Notes: generated by a model from the letters alone, not told the origin. A DNA stretch of 64,000 nt from Arctopsyche grandis (GCF_051622035.1 NC_135356.1:248001-312000); one strand, 5' to 3'; counted from the first letter of the stretch, positions 12,101 to 25,000 are shown. Translations and numbers: made by a program.

Positions 12101-14867
12101 ATTGGACATGATATATGTGAACATATAAACAAATAAAAATGATTCATACTGAATGTACGCGTCAATTGTGATTTTTTCGATTATCTGTTATAGTCAAATC
12201 GAGGTTCTACTGTACACTAATGAATGAGTCTCAGTTGAGCAATTGTATGCTCAAGTTACATACATATGTATAAATAGTGAATAGTGTAAATTGAATAATG
12301 AAGTGATGATACATTTTCAGGTACGCTCCATCGCTATTACCAAGCGCGGCGTCTACTTTGCATTTCGAGACCAAGGCGCGTGCATCTCCCTGCTGGCGAT
12401 CAAAGTATACTACATCACTTGCCCCGAAGTGGTGATAAACTTCGCTCACTTCCCGCACACTCCGACGGGACGCGAGGTGACCCTGATTGAGCAGGCCAAC
12501 GGAACGTGCGTCGCCAACGCTGAAGTCGTGGACGCCCCCACCTACCTGTGCAAAGGCGACGGCAAGTGGACCCATCCCAGCGGCGGATGCAAGTGCCGAG
12601 CTGGTTACGAGCCCGACTTCGAACGCCAGTCGTGCCGCCAGTGCCCCCCCGGCCGCTACAAATCCCACACCAGCGACGACGAATGCGCCCCCTGCCCCCA
12701 TCACTCTAAATCATCCGACTATGCCGTCAGCGAGTGCGCGTGCGACCCCCACTACTTCCGATCACCGTCGGACCCCAAGAGCATGGCGTGCACCCAACCG
12801 CCGTCAGCTCCCCTCAACCTCACAGCCACTTTTGTCGACCAATCCACCGTCATCCTCGCGTGGAAACAACCCACTAAACTGGGCGGACGCTTAGACGTCG
12901 TCTACAAACTCAAATGCGACGCCTGCGCCCCGCCCGTACAATTCCAGCCGTCCACAGACATATTCAACGACACTCGCGTCACCGTCTCCAGCCTAAATCC
13001 AATCACCACTTACCGATTCCAGGTGTACTCCGAAAACGGCGTCACCAAAATTTCAAACCACGACTCGGAATTCGTCGAAGTCACCGTCACCACCGAAGCG
13101 TCCGTCATCAGCTCGGTCACAAAGGTGCGAGTGACTTCTGTGAAGAGTTCGGAACTGACGCTCACCTGGGACGCTCCACTCGTGAATGAAGTGTCCGAGC
13201 CGGACTTGGACGTGGTCGAGACGTACGAGGTGCGCTGGTTCGCCAAGCAGGACATAGAAGGCAGCAACTTCAGCACCATCTTGACTTCCGAGTTGCAAAT
13301 CACCGTCGGTGGCTTGTACCAACAGACGGAATACGGATTCCAAGTGAGGGCCAAGTCGCAACGCGGCTGGGGCGAATACAGTCCGGTCGTGTTCAGCCGA
13401 ACGGGACAAGTTCTCGGGCCGGCCTACATCGGAGACGAGGACAACATACAAGTCAAGTACATCGCCGGCGCTATGGTCGGCTTAGTCATACTATTCGTCG
13501 TCATCATAATCTTGACCGTTTTGCACTTGAGGTCTAGGGCCAACGACGAGTGCAACAAGAAGCAACCCAACGACTGCAGCACTCTGGACTACAGAAATGG
13601 AGAGGTGTACACGGGACTCGAAAACATGCCCGTTAAAACGAATTCGAACGTCACAACGCCGCTGTTCACGGCTGCCGGTGCCTCATCTCGCACTTACATC
13701 GACCCACACACGTACGAGGATCCCAACCAGGCCGTGAAAGAGTTCGCCCGCGAGATAGACGCTTCGTGCATCACCATCGAGGCCATAATCGGCGGCGGCG
13801 AGTTCGGAGACGTGTGCCGCGGCAAGCTGAAACTCCCTCCCACCTGTATCCAAGAGATCGATGTGGCCATCAAAACGCTGAAACCGGGCTCGGCCGACAA
13901 GAGCCGCTGCGACTTCCTCACCGAGGCCTCCATAATGGGACAGTTCGAACACCCCAACGTTATATTCCTCCAGGGCGTCGTCACCAAATGCAACCCCGTA
14001 ATGATCATCACCGAATTCATGGAGAACGGATCGCTGGACACGTTCCTGCGAGCCAACGACGGCAAATTCCAAGTCTTGCAGCTAGTTGGAATGTTGCGAG
14101 GAATCGCTGCCGGTATGCAATACTTGTCCGAGATGAATTACGTCCACAGAGACCTGGCGGCGCGCAATGTGCTAGTCAACTCGCAGCTGGTGTGTAAGAT
14201 CGCCGACTTTGGCCTGTCCCGCGAGATCGAGTCGACGACGGAAGGCGCGTACACGACCCGAGGCGGCAAGATCCCCGTGCGCTGGACGGCACCCGAGGCC
14301 ATCGCTTTCAGGAAGTTCACGAGCGCCAGCGACGTGTGGTCGCTGGGCATCGTGTGCTGGGAGGTGATGTCGTTCGGCGAGCGGCCGTATTGGAACTGGA
14401 GCAACCAGGACGTGATCAAGTCGATAGAGAAGGGGTACAGGCTCCCCGCCCCCATGGACTGTCCCGAGGCCATCTACCAGCTGATGCTCGACTGTTGGCA
14501 GAAGGAGCGGACGCATCGCCCCTCCTTCTTAAGTATAGTCAAGACTTTAGATAAATTGATACGGTGTCCGGACACGCTGCGGAAGATCGCCCAGAACAGG
14601 TCGACGAATCCGCTGGCCGGGGACGCGCCCGACCTCACCCACTTCAACTGCGTCGACGACTGGCTCAACTCCATCAAGATGGCCCGCTACGTGGAGAAGT
14701 TCCACGCGGCCAACATCACCGACATGGACTCGGTGGTCAGCCTTACCGTGCAGCAGCTGACGCTGCTCGGCATCACGCTAGTCGGACATCAGAAAAAAAT
14801 TATGAACAGTGTACAAACAATGCGAGCGCAGATTAGAGTGAACGGTTCCGAAGGGTTCCTAGTGTGA
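6165..14867 (+). CDS. Eph: Eph receptor tyrosine kinase (ephrin receptor)
   Basis: Transmembrane receptor for ephrins, used in axon guidance and tissue boundaries. Two coding exons, 6165-6686 and 12321-14867, join in phase 0 (donor GAG|GTACAC, acceptor TTTTCAG) to give 1022 residues. The splice falls inside the ligand-binding domain at the conserved NTEVRSI. Layout: signal peptide 1-29 with five Trp in a row; ephrin-binding domain about 30-209; Cys-rich region 235-332; two fibronectin III domains 334-432 and 436-536; membrane helix 553-577; juxtamembrane tyrosines Y633 and Y639; kinase about 658-921 with loop GGGEFG, Lys692, HRDLAARN (Asp785), DFG 803-805 and activation-loop Tyr818; SAM domain about 946-1012; C-terminal GFLV as possible PDZ ligand. 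All catalytic residues are present. Start chosen as the ATG directly before a good signal peptide. The exons are far richer in G+C than the flanks. Confidence 0.97.
6935..7902. mobile_element. PIF/Harbinger-like element with ~220-bp inverted ends
   Basis: The first 220 bp and the last 220 bp are inverted copies, from CACACCATATGTACG through GGCCGCGCACTAGGCAGCC to the region around CGTACGATTGCACGGCAGC. TTATAA lies just outside both ends. Inside, plus-strand 7355-7400 reads ENFPNCIGAIDGKHI, the first catalytic block of Harbinger transposases. The minus strand near 7460-7540 reads WDMSSEEYSDRDVKRRRW followed by a stop, which matches a MADF/Myb-like DNA-binding domain, the usual second gene of these elements. 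Both reading frames are only fragments, so the element cannot move itself. Confidence 0.8.
8060..8330 (-). pseudogene. RTE-like LINE fragment
   Basis: The minus strand around 8110-8150 matches the same block of the better preserved copy at 9975-10560 (the FEYFGHVMRHPETY region). It is heavily mutated and very short. Confidence 0.5.
8880..9190 (-). pseudogene. Pogo/pipsqueak-type transposase N-terminal fragment
   Basis: On the minus strand 9180-9070 reads AVEKVRLKKMTIRKASERYF, then VSKSMFGDRLKAF. This is the pattern of a psq-type helix-turn-helix that opens pogo-like transposases. The next frame continues as MKPFLGDLKHF, close to the linker seen after this domain. Stops and frameshifts are present and no DDE block is found. 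Confidence 0.5.
9975..10560 (-). pseudogene. RTE-like LINE, C-terminal part
   Basis: Minus-strand frames give SVLLYRVKVWILTETIMK, a decayed form of the LLYGAETWTLT box that follows the reverse transcriptase in RTE-like elements. Then come FEYFGHVMRHPETYQLL and GRRRTFWLKNLRQWF, ending at IANMIANVR and a stop at about 9994. The segment is frameshifted and lacks the RT core. Confidence 0.75.
11090..12115 (-). pseudogene. RTE-like LINE, reverse transcriptase 3' half
   Basis: Same family as the plus-strand copy at 40780-43205. On the minus strand it carries part of the DYNKAFDSIHH region, then MLQDLATKSKKVGLTSNKTK, a YMESYVYLGQIVS block and RITNAWKIFWCLKYIMKG. It ends with KRWSDDLKQAAGPLWARMAK and a stop near 11172. 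Several frameshifts interrupt it. Confidence 0.8.
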
Positions 14868-16361
14868 TCAGACAGTGTGTTTTATTTATTTCTATAATAC
14901 TACATATATCTATATATTTTATCGTTTCGCTATTGTATCCACGATGATTTACTTGAACATCTACTCTACATATTTAATAGCTGCTATTTATATACATATG
15001 TATGTATCTAACACCGTTTTTATATATTATATATATTATACGAATACATTCTAAACCTTACGTAAGCGCAGCTCTTCCAATCTTGACAGCTCATCGGAAC
15101 ACAATCGAATGTGCCTGCAAGCTGGTGAACTTTCACTTTCTAAGTATTTTGTAAAAGTTCCGAGCCCCATTTGCAATATGTTCTCGATTGGGCCCGGCTC
15201 AGTATTGGGGATGAATTTTCAAACCATGTATTCCGCCTGATGGATTCATCAACCCACAAATTAAGGGAACTTACAGTCGTTGACGACTACCAAATTGTCG
15301 CACTATCTAAAAATGCTTAGATATAAACGACAATTGTTTTGAGTTACTGTAAAACAATGGCCCTTAACAAACACTTGTGGGTTGGTTCAGTTGTGCGGGA
15401 AACAAACGCTTGTAGCCACATTTCCGATTTTATCCGATAACCATTAGAGATGTAATGTAAATATTGACCTATTACATATTTTTTTTTACTCATATATAAT
15501 ACATTACATCTATTTACAGAATGATTATATATTCAGAGACGGTTGACGTGTTCAAAGGTGACGAATTTGTACCGTGAGATCCAGCATTCAGCCAGCTTGT
15601 GTAAAATTGAATTTCATTTATTTCAAAATGACAAATCGAGATTTATTCTCTTAAATTCAAAATATTTATATATGTGTGTGTATAATTACTCATGCTTATA
15701 TGTTGTGACTGCTTTAGCTGAATTAACGAGTAAGGATTTCGCGAAAGACTGCTACGTGTTTTTTATAATAACGTCTTTTATATGATGATGATGGTGATGA
15801 TGATATTCTCCTCTTCCTCTGCCCTCCTCCCCCAGCAGCCCCTGTTTGAAAGAAGAAAATGAGACCTTTGTGGGAACTTTGATTATTATTTAGTTATGGT
15901 GTGTGTAAACCCAGGGTTCACGTTCAAACGGCAAAGGTGTCCGTTTGGGGCCGCGTCCGTTGGCGACGCTCTTTTTTGCACTTGTCGGTGCGTGCTATTT
16001 TAATTTATGTGATTATATGATTGTGATTATATATTTTATAAGGTTTTATATATGTATCCGTCGACGTACTCGAATTTAATTCAATTTAGTGCAGCTTTTT
16101 TTACACTTTATTATTAATTATTATATGAATACATTTATGCCATCAATTTTGCCGTGTTCGAAATTGACCGTTAGCTCATTTTACAATGTGATTTTATATG
16201 CATTTATTTATTTTATCTAAGGTTTAATTTCTTTTTATTATACACGTACTTACGTATCTCGTAACAAACTAACAAATATTGATTATGCATAGTGTGTAGT
16301 GTATAATGTCGCAGTAAAAGTGTAAATTTTAGTTCACATTCGCTGGTGACCGCAATTAATA

Positions 16362-16364
<3 letters not shown>

Positions 16365-16392
<28 letters not shown>
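16365..16392. repeat. (GT)n microsatellite
   Basis: A nearly pure run of about 14 GT units. Confidence 0.9.
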
Positions 16393-16396
<4 letters not shown>

Positions 16397-16648
16397 CGAC
16401 TAGTGAGTGCATATGTCTGCTGAATTTACACATTTGCTGTTACGTATACGTAATACGATTTTTCGTTTGTAATGTTCCCATTTTTTTTTTTTTTTTTTTT
16501 TACTTATCATTATATAATCATTGTTTGTGCAATGGTCCAGGTACTTACTATTTAATTGTATTTAATATCCCAGTTATATCATGAAAAATCCCAGTGAAAT
16601 GCTCAATACATGTTCATCTTTCATGTTTCTATGTTATTCGTTTTGTGC

Positions 16649-16654
16649 AATAAA
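16649..16654 (+). terminator. Candidate Eph poly(A) signal
   Basis: AATAAA, the first canonical hexamer after the stop codon at 14865-14867. An alternative lies at 17309-17314. Confidence 0.35.
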
Positions 16655-16670
16655 TATATTTGTAAATATT

Positions 16671-17190
16671 AACATTTCTTTGAACGACAATGCAATAATC
16701 TTTGAAAAATATATGAATGTCGTTTGTAAGTGAGAATTTCAATGTGCATAAACTATATTTTTTTAATGTGGAAGAACTCTCGATGGTAAAATCATTCTCA
16801 AAATTGAAAGATTTGCTCGTCCGTTTGTTTCTATTGACATTTGCAATTCATAAGTACAAGTAGTGTTATAATTAATATTTTCACGCATTTACACACATAT
16901 TCAGTATAACGATAACATTCCAAGTCAAATATTAATTTAATATATAGTTTTTGCTCGTAACTTAATTTATGCATTTATTTTTATTATTATTACTATACAT
17001 ATTATATATAGATTTTTAAATGTGTCTTGAAATGTCCAATGTTTATGTTGTCTTTGGTTTGGTTATCAAAAGAATATAAAGTTAATCTGGGGATGTTTCA
17101 TAACACATGTAATATATTTAGTAGATTTTATAATTACGAACTTTTTTGGTTTGATTTTAACTGTATCATGTTATGTGTTGTGTAGTGGCG

Positions 17191-17232
<42 letters not shown>

Positions 17233-20200
17233 TTTATGTATATTAGGTCATTTTTCATACATATGTATTTATATATGCAAGGCTAAAGTGCCAACTTTCC
17301 ATTTTTGTAATAAATGTGTAAATTAATTGGATTTCTTATCTGAATCTCTCGCGAATCGTAAAACATAGTTCGTACTTTTCATTCAATCGAAGACTGAAAT
17401 TTTTTTATTATACAATTTCGTTTGTCGGCTCTCAGCACTTTAGTCTTCGGCAAAACAAAACTGTTTTTTTTTTTTTTCATTATTATTGGTTTTTTGTTTT
17501 TAGATAATATTATATTAAATTAAATATATTTTATATTGTATGTAATGAAATATTATTACGCATAAAGTATTATTTTAAATTACGTAAGACTTGCCGTAGA
17601 AATGTTCCATGACGTGAAATTCTGCTCACTCCGAATTTACTTATTATCGTATAAATATATACGTTACTCTGAATCTGTCGATCGAAAAGATGTCCATGCT
17701 TAGTTCATTTTACGGACTCTTCGCCTACTCCGTGTAATGGACACTTCACAGATTCCCGTAACGTATAAGTATATACATATATATATTTTAGATTAAAAAA
17801 AAAAAAAACGATATTTTACAATTGAGTAAAATTATTGTTTCTTTTTGTTTTATTTTGTCTTATGTGATATATATATATATATATATTTTTTATGTATAAT
17901 TATAGTAATCTATACTGCCTATGTGTAAATAATAGCAATTAAAGGCCTACAGTGAAGTTTATGGATTATCTATTTTATAAGGACTATGTAATATTTTGTA
18001 ATCTATTGAAATAGTATTTCTCATGTTTTTAAGCATTTTTTTGTAATGCTGTAATTATATTTAGGCATCAGAAGTAAAAATAAAACATTAATAACATGGT
18101 ATTGTTATTACAAATAAAATATAATAATTAGAAAAACAAACTTTAAATATAACTACTTAAAAAAAAAAAAACTAACAAGATGATTATTCCTTAATCCTTT
18201 ATTAGATTGAATATTTACAATATATATATATATACATATGTATATGTATGTATTATATCTATCTACGGATAGGTTTTATTTATGTGTTTTAGTGATTAAT
18301 GGAAAAAAGCTCTATTTCGTCTTAACAAATTCATCATGTAATTGTATGTCTGATTTTCTATGTAACTTTAAATGTGTCGGTGTGTGTTTTTCTTTTATTT
18401 TCGTGCTTTTCCGATGCTGGCGTTTATTTTAATTTTTTTTGTATTAATATGTGTGTGTGTCGTAAATTGTAGGCACAAGTGGTTGCTGCGATTCACGACA
18501 ATGTTGAAATACTTATGGGAATGGTCACGCGAGATGGTTCAATATACATACATATGCTATGATATATATTTTTTACATTTTTGATTGATTTTTAATTACA
18601 AAAATATAAATTAAGGCGCTTAGAGAGTAATTTTACTGGCTGGAGCTTCAATTCATCATCGATGAGAGATTTACGTGATCTAAACGTATTAATATAAGAC
18701 GCTCCAGATCATAAATGGTAATGTCGTACGTAGATGTAATCTTATACTTAGTTTATACTTTGTACGATAGATTTTAAAAGCATTCATTGTATCATATTAT
18801 ACACGTACGTGCATTTGCAGATTTAATTTTTCATCGTTCTTAGTAATCGCCAATTCCAAATGTTATAATTTGCTAATTAACGGTTGGAATTGGAAATAAT
18901 TTTATAATAATATATACGTTTATATATGGAGGGCATCTTCATAGTTCAAAGAGCAGCCAGAAACGGCACTGAAATATGTAATTAATTTATCATTTTGTTG
19001 TTTTTTTTAACTCGTGGTTTTGAAATTAAAGATTCGGATAATTGACTACAAATTATCATTAAATAATACAACGAAAATTCATTAATTGCGCAATTATTTT
19101 GAGATATTTAAAATTTAGTCTCTGCGCCAAAGATGCCCTCATAGAGTTGAAAAATCTAAAAACAAAATCGCATTTCTATTTTAATCATCATTTCAGCGGT
19201 TAGTGGCGATTCATTTCTTTTAATCTTACTTAGTGTATGTATATATATGGTTTTCTCCTGTATAAAATCGAAAGTGATTTTGCCCCAAAAGAGCCAACTA
19301 AATAGTAAACATTTTTATATGTTTTGGTTTGCTTTTGTATTGTGCGAATAATGATTCGCGTGGGTTGGCACCTTTGGGCGAAACTGCGTTCATTTAATAT
19401 AGCATATTTTTTTTTGAATAAGGTTGCATTTGGCGTTTACTTTTATAATTTTCCACATAAATTCTGATGTATGTATTTAATTTGTATTCTGCGCATGTGT
19501 TTTCAAAATGCATAAACAATTTTCAACGTAGACATGTGCATTTATATAATTAATAACACTCATTGTTTGAAATTATTATTGAATATAAATATACATTAAT
19601 TATAACCACATATTGCGATATTTGAGCGTTTTTATTATTTATTCTCCATGTGTGCGCGTTTGGGTGTGGCTCTGCAAGATGGATCCAATCCACATTGATA
19701 ACATTTTATATAAAAAATATTCAAAGTAGTCCGTGTTATATGTTACTCGATGGATGTGTTTTTTTTTTTTGCAGTGCCATGTTCATCTGTTTATCCCAAT
19801 TCCTTTAACATTTATTTAATTTTTGCATTGCTTTGCGCCAGCGAGAGATGACGTATTTTATTTTGCGAATGTATAATTAATGTATTGCTGCTCCACACAC
19901 ATTTCTCCTAACCAATAAAAAAAAAAAAAGAAATTCCGTATATTGTTGGTGACTTGTCAAGAGTCGACAAGTGTTTCTTTATCCAGCTCACTACACAGTG
20001 AACAGAACTGGTTTTTTAATTCGCTTATCTTCCGTGGTCCTGTGTTCGCCAGCTTCAGAAGTATTGCAGTCAGTCAAGGCAGAGAAAAAAAGACCCAAGA
20101 AAAAAAAGTCATTCTACTTGCATAATATGTTACTGATGGTATAGTAAGTAAATTTTTTTTTGAAAAAATGTAGGGGGCTTTAACCTCCTGGAGCCGCCAG

Positions 20201-21419
20201 TAATTGGTAGGTATATAACCCAATATGTGAGGAACTGTAAGCCTGGCCACACCGCGAGACAAAGGTTGCGCGTGCAGATCAAATGTATGCCACACCAGGA
20301 AACTCACTGGTCACCCGGCTGTCGAGATCAGTTGCCGGCGTTGGGTCTGGTCCCGTACGCTGATTTTATTACAACTGAGCAACCAACTGTATCGTCACTT
20401 GTTTAACACTTCTTTAGGGTTCTGGTTGTCCAAATTGAGTATATCACAGATACACAAGTGCGCCTCTTTCATGTTTGCGTTTATTTGTGCGGTTTCATTA
20501 TACAACTATAAAATAAAGTGAGCAATATGATGTCAGTTAGTTGAAAGACTGCGCATGCGCATTGTAGGTGTAACGTCTGTACGGACGGCTTTACGTGTGA
20601 CGAAATAAATAGGATAATAATATACTTTTGATATATGTATAATATATTAAAAATAAATTTTTATTTTAAAATCAATTAAAATATGTACATTGAGATCAAT
20701 GAAATCTTACAAATTAATAAGTTGCAGTGTATAAGTGTACACGCTTGTGCGCAAACAAGTACATAATGCGTGTTGAGGTAACTAAGCTCTTCGGTAAATC
20801 ACATTACCCGTCCTTGCTTCTCGCATCACAACCAAAGTTATACATTATTACTAAGAATTCTGCTTAAGATGACATATTTAGGTAGTAACATATTAGTATA
20901 TTTTCAAATTTCATAGTACTACATATGTACCTATGTATAGTAGTAGAAGCGGCAGAAATTTGTTGTATTTATTGGGTGTTCGATAAAACATGCACGATGT
21001 TCTGCAATAATTTGCACAGAAAATCAAAACAATATAAAAATTTTTCTTTAAAAAAAATACATATACCATTTTAAGCAAATTCCCCTATATTATAAAAGGT
21101 ATACCCACAAAAGGAGGACGCATTTTGACATTAATGATATTGACGATTTGGACAAATCTGGACCGACTGTTTGGCAATGTGAATCAACATCCGGAGGAAA
21201 CCACGTTTTTTACAAGGAAGACTTCGTGTTAAACAAGCACTTTGCATTGTATGACAAAATTATTTGAGAATTTTTTTGTTTACATAGAAGACAAGGCTAG
21301 AAGTGATTAAGAGCGCATAACTGCATGTGTTGTTGCCAATTAACTGATAAGACAAGATTTTATTGGTCCAGCATTCAAAGAAGTTAGAATTGATCGAGAC
21401 ATGGTGAGATGGTTCGGTG
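16671..21419. other. Intergenic between convergent Eph and SLC5 genes
   Basis: No gene or clear mobile element is seen. The stretch has (TA)n at 17195-17228, homopolymer T and A runs, and more TGTAAATA motifs (for example 17924-17931), so part may belong to longer Eph 3' UTR forms. A less AT-rich patch at 20160-20600 contains the palindrome TGCGCATGCGCA at 20550-20561. The longest open frames show no domain. Confidence 0.5.
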
Positions 21420-21551
21420 ATTACTAGTCAAATGTGAACCGGTCGCTCTAGATCGGTCACCCGTCACACTAAAACTGGTCACACCCTAAAATCGGCTAAC
21501 CAGTTTTCTCGTGACCGATCTAGAGCGACCGGTTGTCCTGTGACTAGTAAT
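21420..21551. mobile_element. Palindromic MITE (ATTACTAGTCA ends)
   Basis: The ends share ATTACTAGTCA and then, after a short divergent spacer, CGGTCGCTCTAGATCGGTCAC in inverted orientation. The core has ACTGGTCAC and CCAGTTTTCTCGTGACC. The right end of the repeat cluster at 50609-50818 belongs to the same family. There is no coding capacity. Confidence 0.75.
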
Positions 21552-21676
21552 CCATTTACCGGTGAGATACACAATTAAATTCTGACAAAACGAGTAGGGG
21601 GCGGAAAGTCAAAAATATAAGACTGGCGAAGGGCTAGCTGTCACTGTCTCTAAAATTTTTGTATTCTTAAAACGTG

Positions 21677-21682
21677 TTTATT
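21677..21682 (-). terminator. Candidate SLC5 poly(A) signal
   Basis: Minus-strand AATAAA about 400 nt after the stop codon of the symporter gene. Assignment rests on position only. Confidence 0.3.
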
Positions 21683-22076
21683 ACGATTCTATTTCACCAT
21701 CGAACCAGCGGAAGCAATAGAAATCTATTCGCGGCCAAACCTCGCCAATTTTTAAAGCGATCAGAAGAATGTAGGAATATTACCAGACCGACCGATTGGT
21801 GAAGTGAAACTAATAAAAACCTTATATAATCGGATGGAAAACTATTACTCGCAATTGTATTATCTATTGTTCAGATCTTTACAACACAATTTAGATGAGA
21901 AAAAATTAATACTGACACTAAAGTGAAAACAGCCCTTTTTAGATCAAAGCCACATTTTTACAAACGAACGTTGGGGGAGGGATTTTAAATAAAACCGTCC
22001 TTTTTGGGTACCCATAATATTATATATACAAACATAAAGTTTAAAAACGTCTCGCTCAATCGGAAAAGTGATTTTT

Positions 22077-25000
22077 CTACGTCCTGTTCTCGTCATCGAT
22101 CGAAAACGTGCAGTTGATATTTCCGCTCAGCTCTTCCTCATTTGTCTTGAGGGTGCTCGAGATGGTCCTGACGGCGTCTGAGTTTCCGTTGATTTCGAAC
22201 GTGTGCTTCCCCTTGGACCCAAAGTTTATCTGCAAACGTAATCACTTTCATTAACATTCAGACAGGAGAAAAAGCACAGTTCAGTTGTTCAAATGTGCAC
22301 TTCGTAAAAACTAAGCGATTTGAAGAACGTACCTTCATTATTGACGGCAGACGTTCAATCATGCGGACGATAGGAGGTGACAGTAAGTCCACGTCGACGG
22401 CCAGAGATTCCTTGGAGTATGTGAACATTGAGACGATCCAGCCGAGCACAACGGTTACCACGCATCCTATCGCCGAATACCACAAATAGGAGATTCGGTA
22501 CAAAAAGAACACCTCTCTGTAAATGTTCAAAACGTTAATATACACGAAGTTTAATTTCAGATATCGTTCTATTTGCAAATACAAAAACTTTGTCAGGGGG
22601 TGGGGACCAAAGATTTCAACTTACTCTTTCAAGGCTGAAAATTCTTGATTATCATCATATTCAGTATGGTTATAATTCGAGCAGTTGATAGTTGATACTG
22701 GTTTGGATTCTTCTACGATATCGCCTCTCGCTATGGCTATCTGAGCTCCTATTCCTATCCACAAAACGAGAATCATACCTACGATGGATCCTATTACGGC
22801 TCCCTGTCAACAACATTTTTTATCCGTTAATATTATCATTCATTTTTGATTCATTATGATACATTTGTAAAGGTTTTATATTATTTAAAATACAAACCTT
22901 TGAATTCGCCTTAGGGAAGAACATGCCAAGAGTGAATAGACCCAAAGTGATACCGCCAACCATACCGTTGAAACTCAGCGCAACTTGTAAAACGGAACCA
23001 AGTCGCTCGACGACAAACACCAAGCAAAACGATATCAAGCCGGCAACCAAAGAAATCCATTTGGCCACCTGTAAATTATTGGAAATTCATATGTAACACG
23101 TGAAAAAAAATTAAAGCCATTAGTCAATCAGAGAAAAGATCGATTGAAAGCGATCTACCTATAGAGGTAGATTCAAGTGCTGGCTACAAATTCGAAGGGC
23201 AAAGAGGTTCAGCATCGTTACCAGTGTTGCCAACCTTACATTTAATCTGGTGCTGCCAGCACACTATTAAAGAGTTATTTTGAAATGACTGCTGTATGAG
23301 TTATATGAATATATATTACCGTTGCTCCTTTGGAGTCTGGTAAAGTTATGTTGAATGCGGAAATGATAAAATCTTGACAAACAGCAGCTGAAATCGAAGT
23401 CAAAGCTGCCGCTACCGTTCTGTAAAATCAAAAACATGTGTTATTTTCAATCAAAATTTCTAACAGTTGACGGTGAAGTTTCAATTTTTACCCCAAACTA
23501 GCGGCAAACACTCCTGCTACGAAGAACCCAGGCACTCCTTTCATGTGACCCATCACGTTCAGAACATACAGTGGAAGCAATTGATCCGATGCAGATATTA
23601 TTCCACTCTAAAACAATACGTTTGTATATAATAATATATTATACATAAAAAACGGACGCAATGTGTGTGGGTATTTGTGTTTGTGTCAGACCGTCAAAAC
23701 ACAGCCAATTAGAATGAAGTGGTTGAGGAGACGCGGGAAGTGGGGGGGTGAAGCGTCGTGTGACGTCAGGCCGAGCGACGAGTGACACACACACATTCAT
23801 TATTTTTGAACGGGTGAACGATATATAACTTTATTTTAATTCGTGTATCAATTCCTTCCCGAAGTCACCCGTTGAAATCAACGGGTACAACACTAGTGTT
23901 ACTATAAATTAAACGATTAGTATCTTGACAATGTAAAGTTTAATCACAAAAGCAAACATTCACTAGCTAAATGCAACAGTATAGCATTCTACCACAAAGT
24001 CACTCTTTTGAAAATATGAACTCAGAACGTTGTCGAATTTCAGCAATCACTCTACTTGGCATAATCTCTGAAAAATTATTGAATTCATTCTTAGATGTTG
24101 TCTTTCAACTCCTAGATAATTTAAGGTCGATAAAAATGCGCCTTCTCTTTCATATAGTATGCACAAAGATAACTTTGTGCAGTCTTCATTCAAACCATTT
24201 CAGAAATTCGATGAAAGGTCAAAGATTTGCTTGGTTTCCGGTATATCTTATCTGATTGGTGTAATATTCATAAATGACTACACTAATCATATCCTATGTA
24301 ATTTGCTTTTTTGCTTTATGTACATAGTAACAATACATGGAGGTTTCTTTTGTAGTGAATATAAATTTTTAAAATTCAAGTATTCATTTTCAACTAAATA
24401 ATCTGTAGCACCTTGCATATATTATATATTTTTTACTCATAATTAAATTATTTGAATGTACCTTTATCGGATCGCAGTCTCTGTAATGCGCCGTCATTAT
24501 CATCCCAGTGTAAAAGTTTACAGTGTAAACAAATATAAGGCAAATCGATGAAAACCACAGTGCGCTGAAAATAAAATAACAAACGTGTACGTGTGAGTAT
24601 TCAATATATGTATAATACATAAATATGCTGATAATATTATGATGTACACAAAAGGTAACTTAAAATTTTCCCTTTAGGATTCACTTTAGGGTTTCCCATG
24701 ACAATACAATATTTTATAAAAATTTGAGTTCAACCTGCCCCCGACCAAAGCATTACCGATATATCGTTTAATATTTTATAGCGAATTATGTATGTACATA
24801 AATATTTTTACAAGCACATTATTGCATTAAAAATCCATGAAAGTCAGCAAGTCACTAAAATCTCGATCATAAAACATCTGGCACTCGAGTTCTCGTTAAT
24901 ACAATATTTCGCACGGGTACCTTTCGATTGACGGAGTTTTTTGGGTTCGAGATTTTAGTGACGTATGCCCGGTATGCGGGATCAATTTGTGCGAAATAAT

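Larger units (their letters stand above)
6687..12320 (+). other. Eph intron 1, filled with transposon remnants
   Basis: A 5.6-kb phase-0 intron and the only one in the coding part of Eph. It holds a (CCACT)n patch at 6724-6750, a Harbinger-like inverted-repeat element (6935-7902), LINE debris near 8060-8330, 9975-10560 and 11090-12115, and a pogo-like fragment near 8880-9190. The remaining stretches (8330-8880, 9200-9970, 10560-11090) show nothing recognisable. Confidence 0.8.
14868..16670 (+). other. Probable Eph 3' UTR
   Basis: This AT-rich stretch after the Eph stop has no recognisable mobile element. The first clear AATAAA is at 16649-16654, with a second at 17309-17314, so a 3' UTR of 1.8-2.4 kb is likely. 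It includes a (GT)n run at 16365-16392 and Pumilio-type TGTAAATA motifs at 15456 and 16661. The poly(A) site is inferred, not shown. Confidence 0.5.

Noticed and set aside
12231-12704. Minus-strand and other-frame ORFs over the Eph exon (for example 12231-12704, 13053-13451, 14172-14516)
   Set aside because: They are shadows of a GC-rich coding exon. None has a domain and the plus frame is unambiguous.
20074-20307. Minus-strand 77-codon ORF as a gene
   Set aside because: No recognisable domain; composition fits translated non-coding sequence.
24840-24980. A CRISPR-like or regulatory repeat
   Set aside because: The only repeats are one inverted pair, which is the MITE at 24851-24962.
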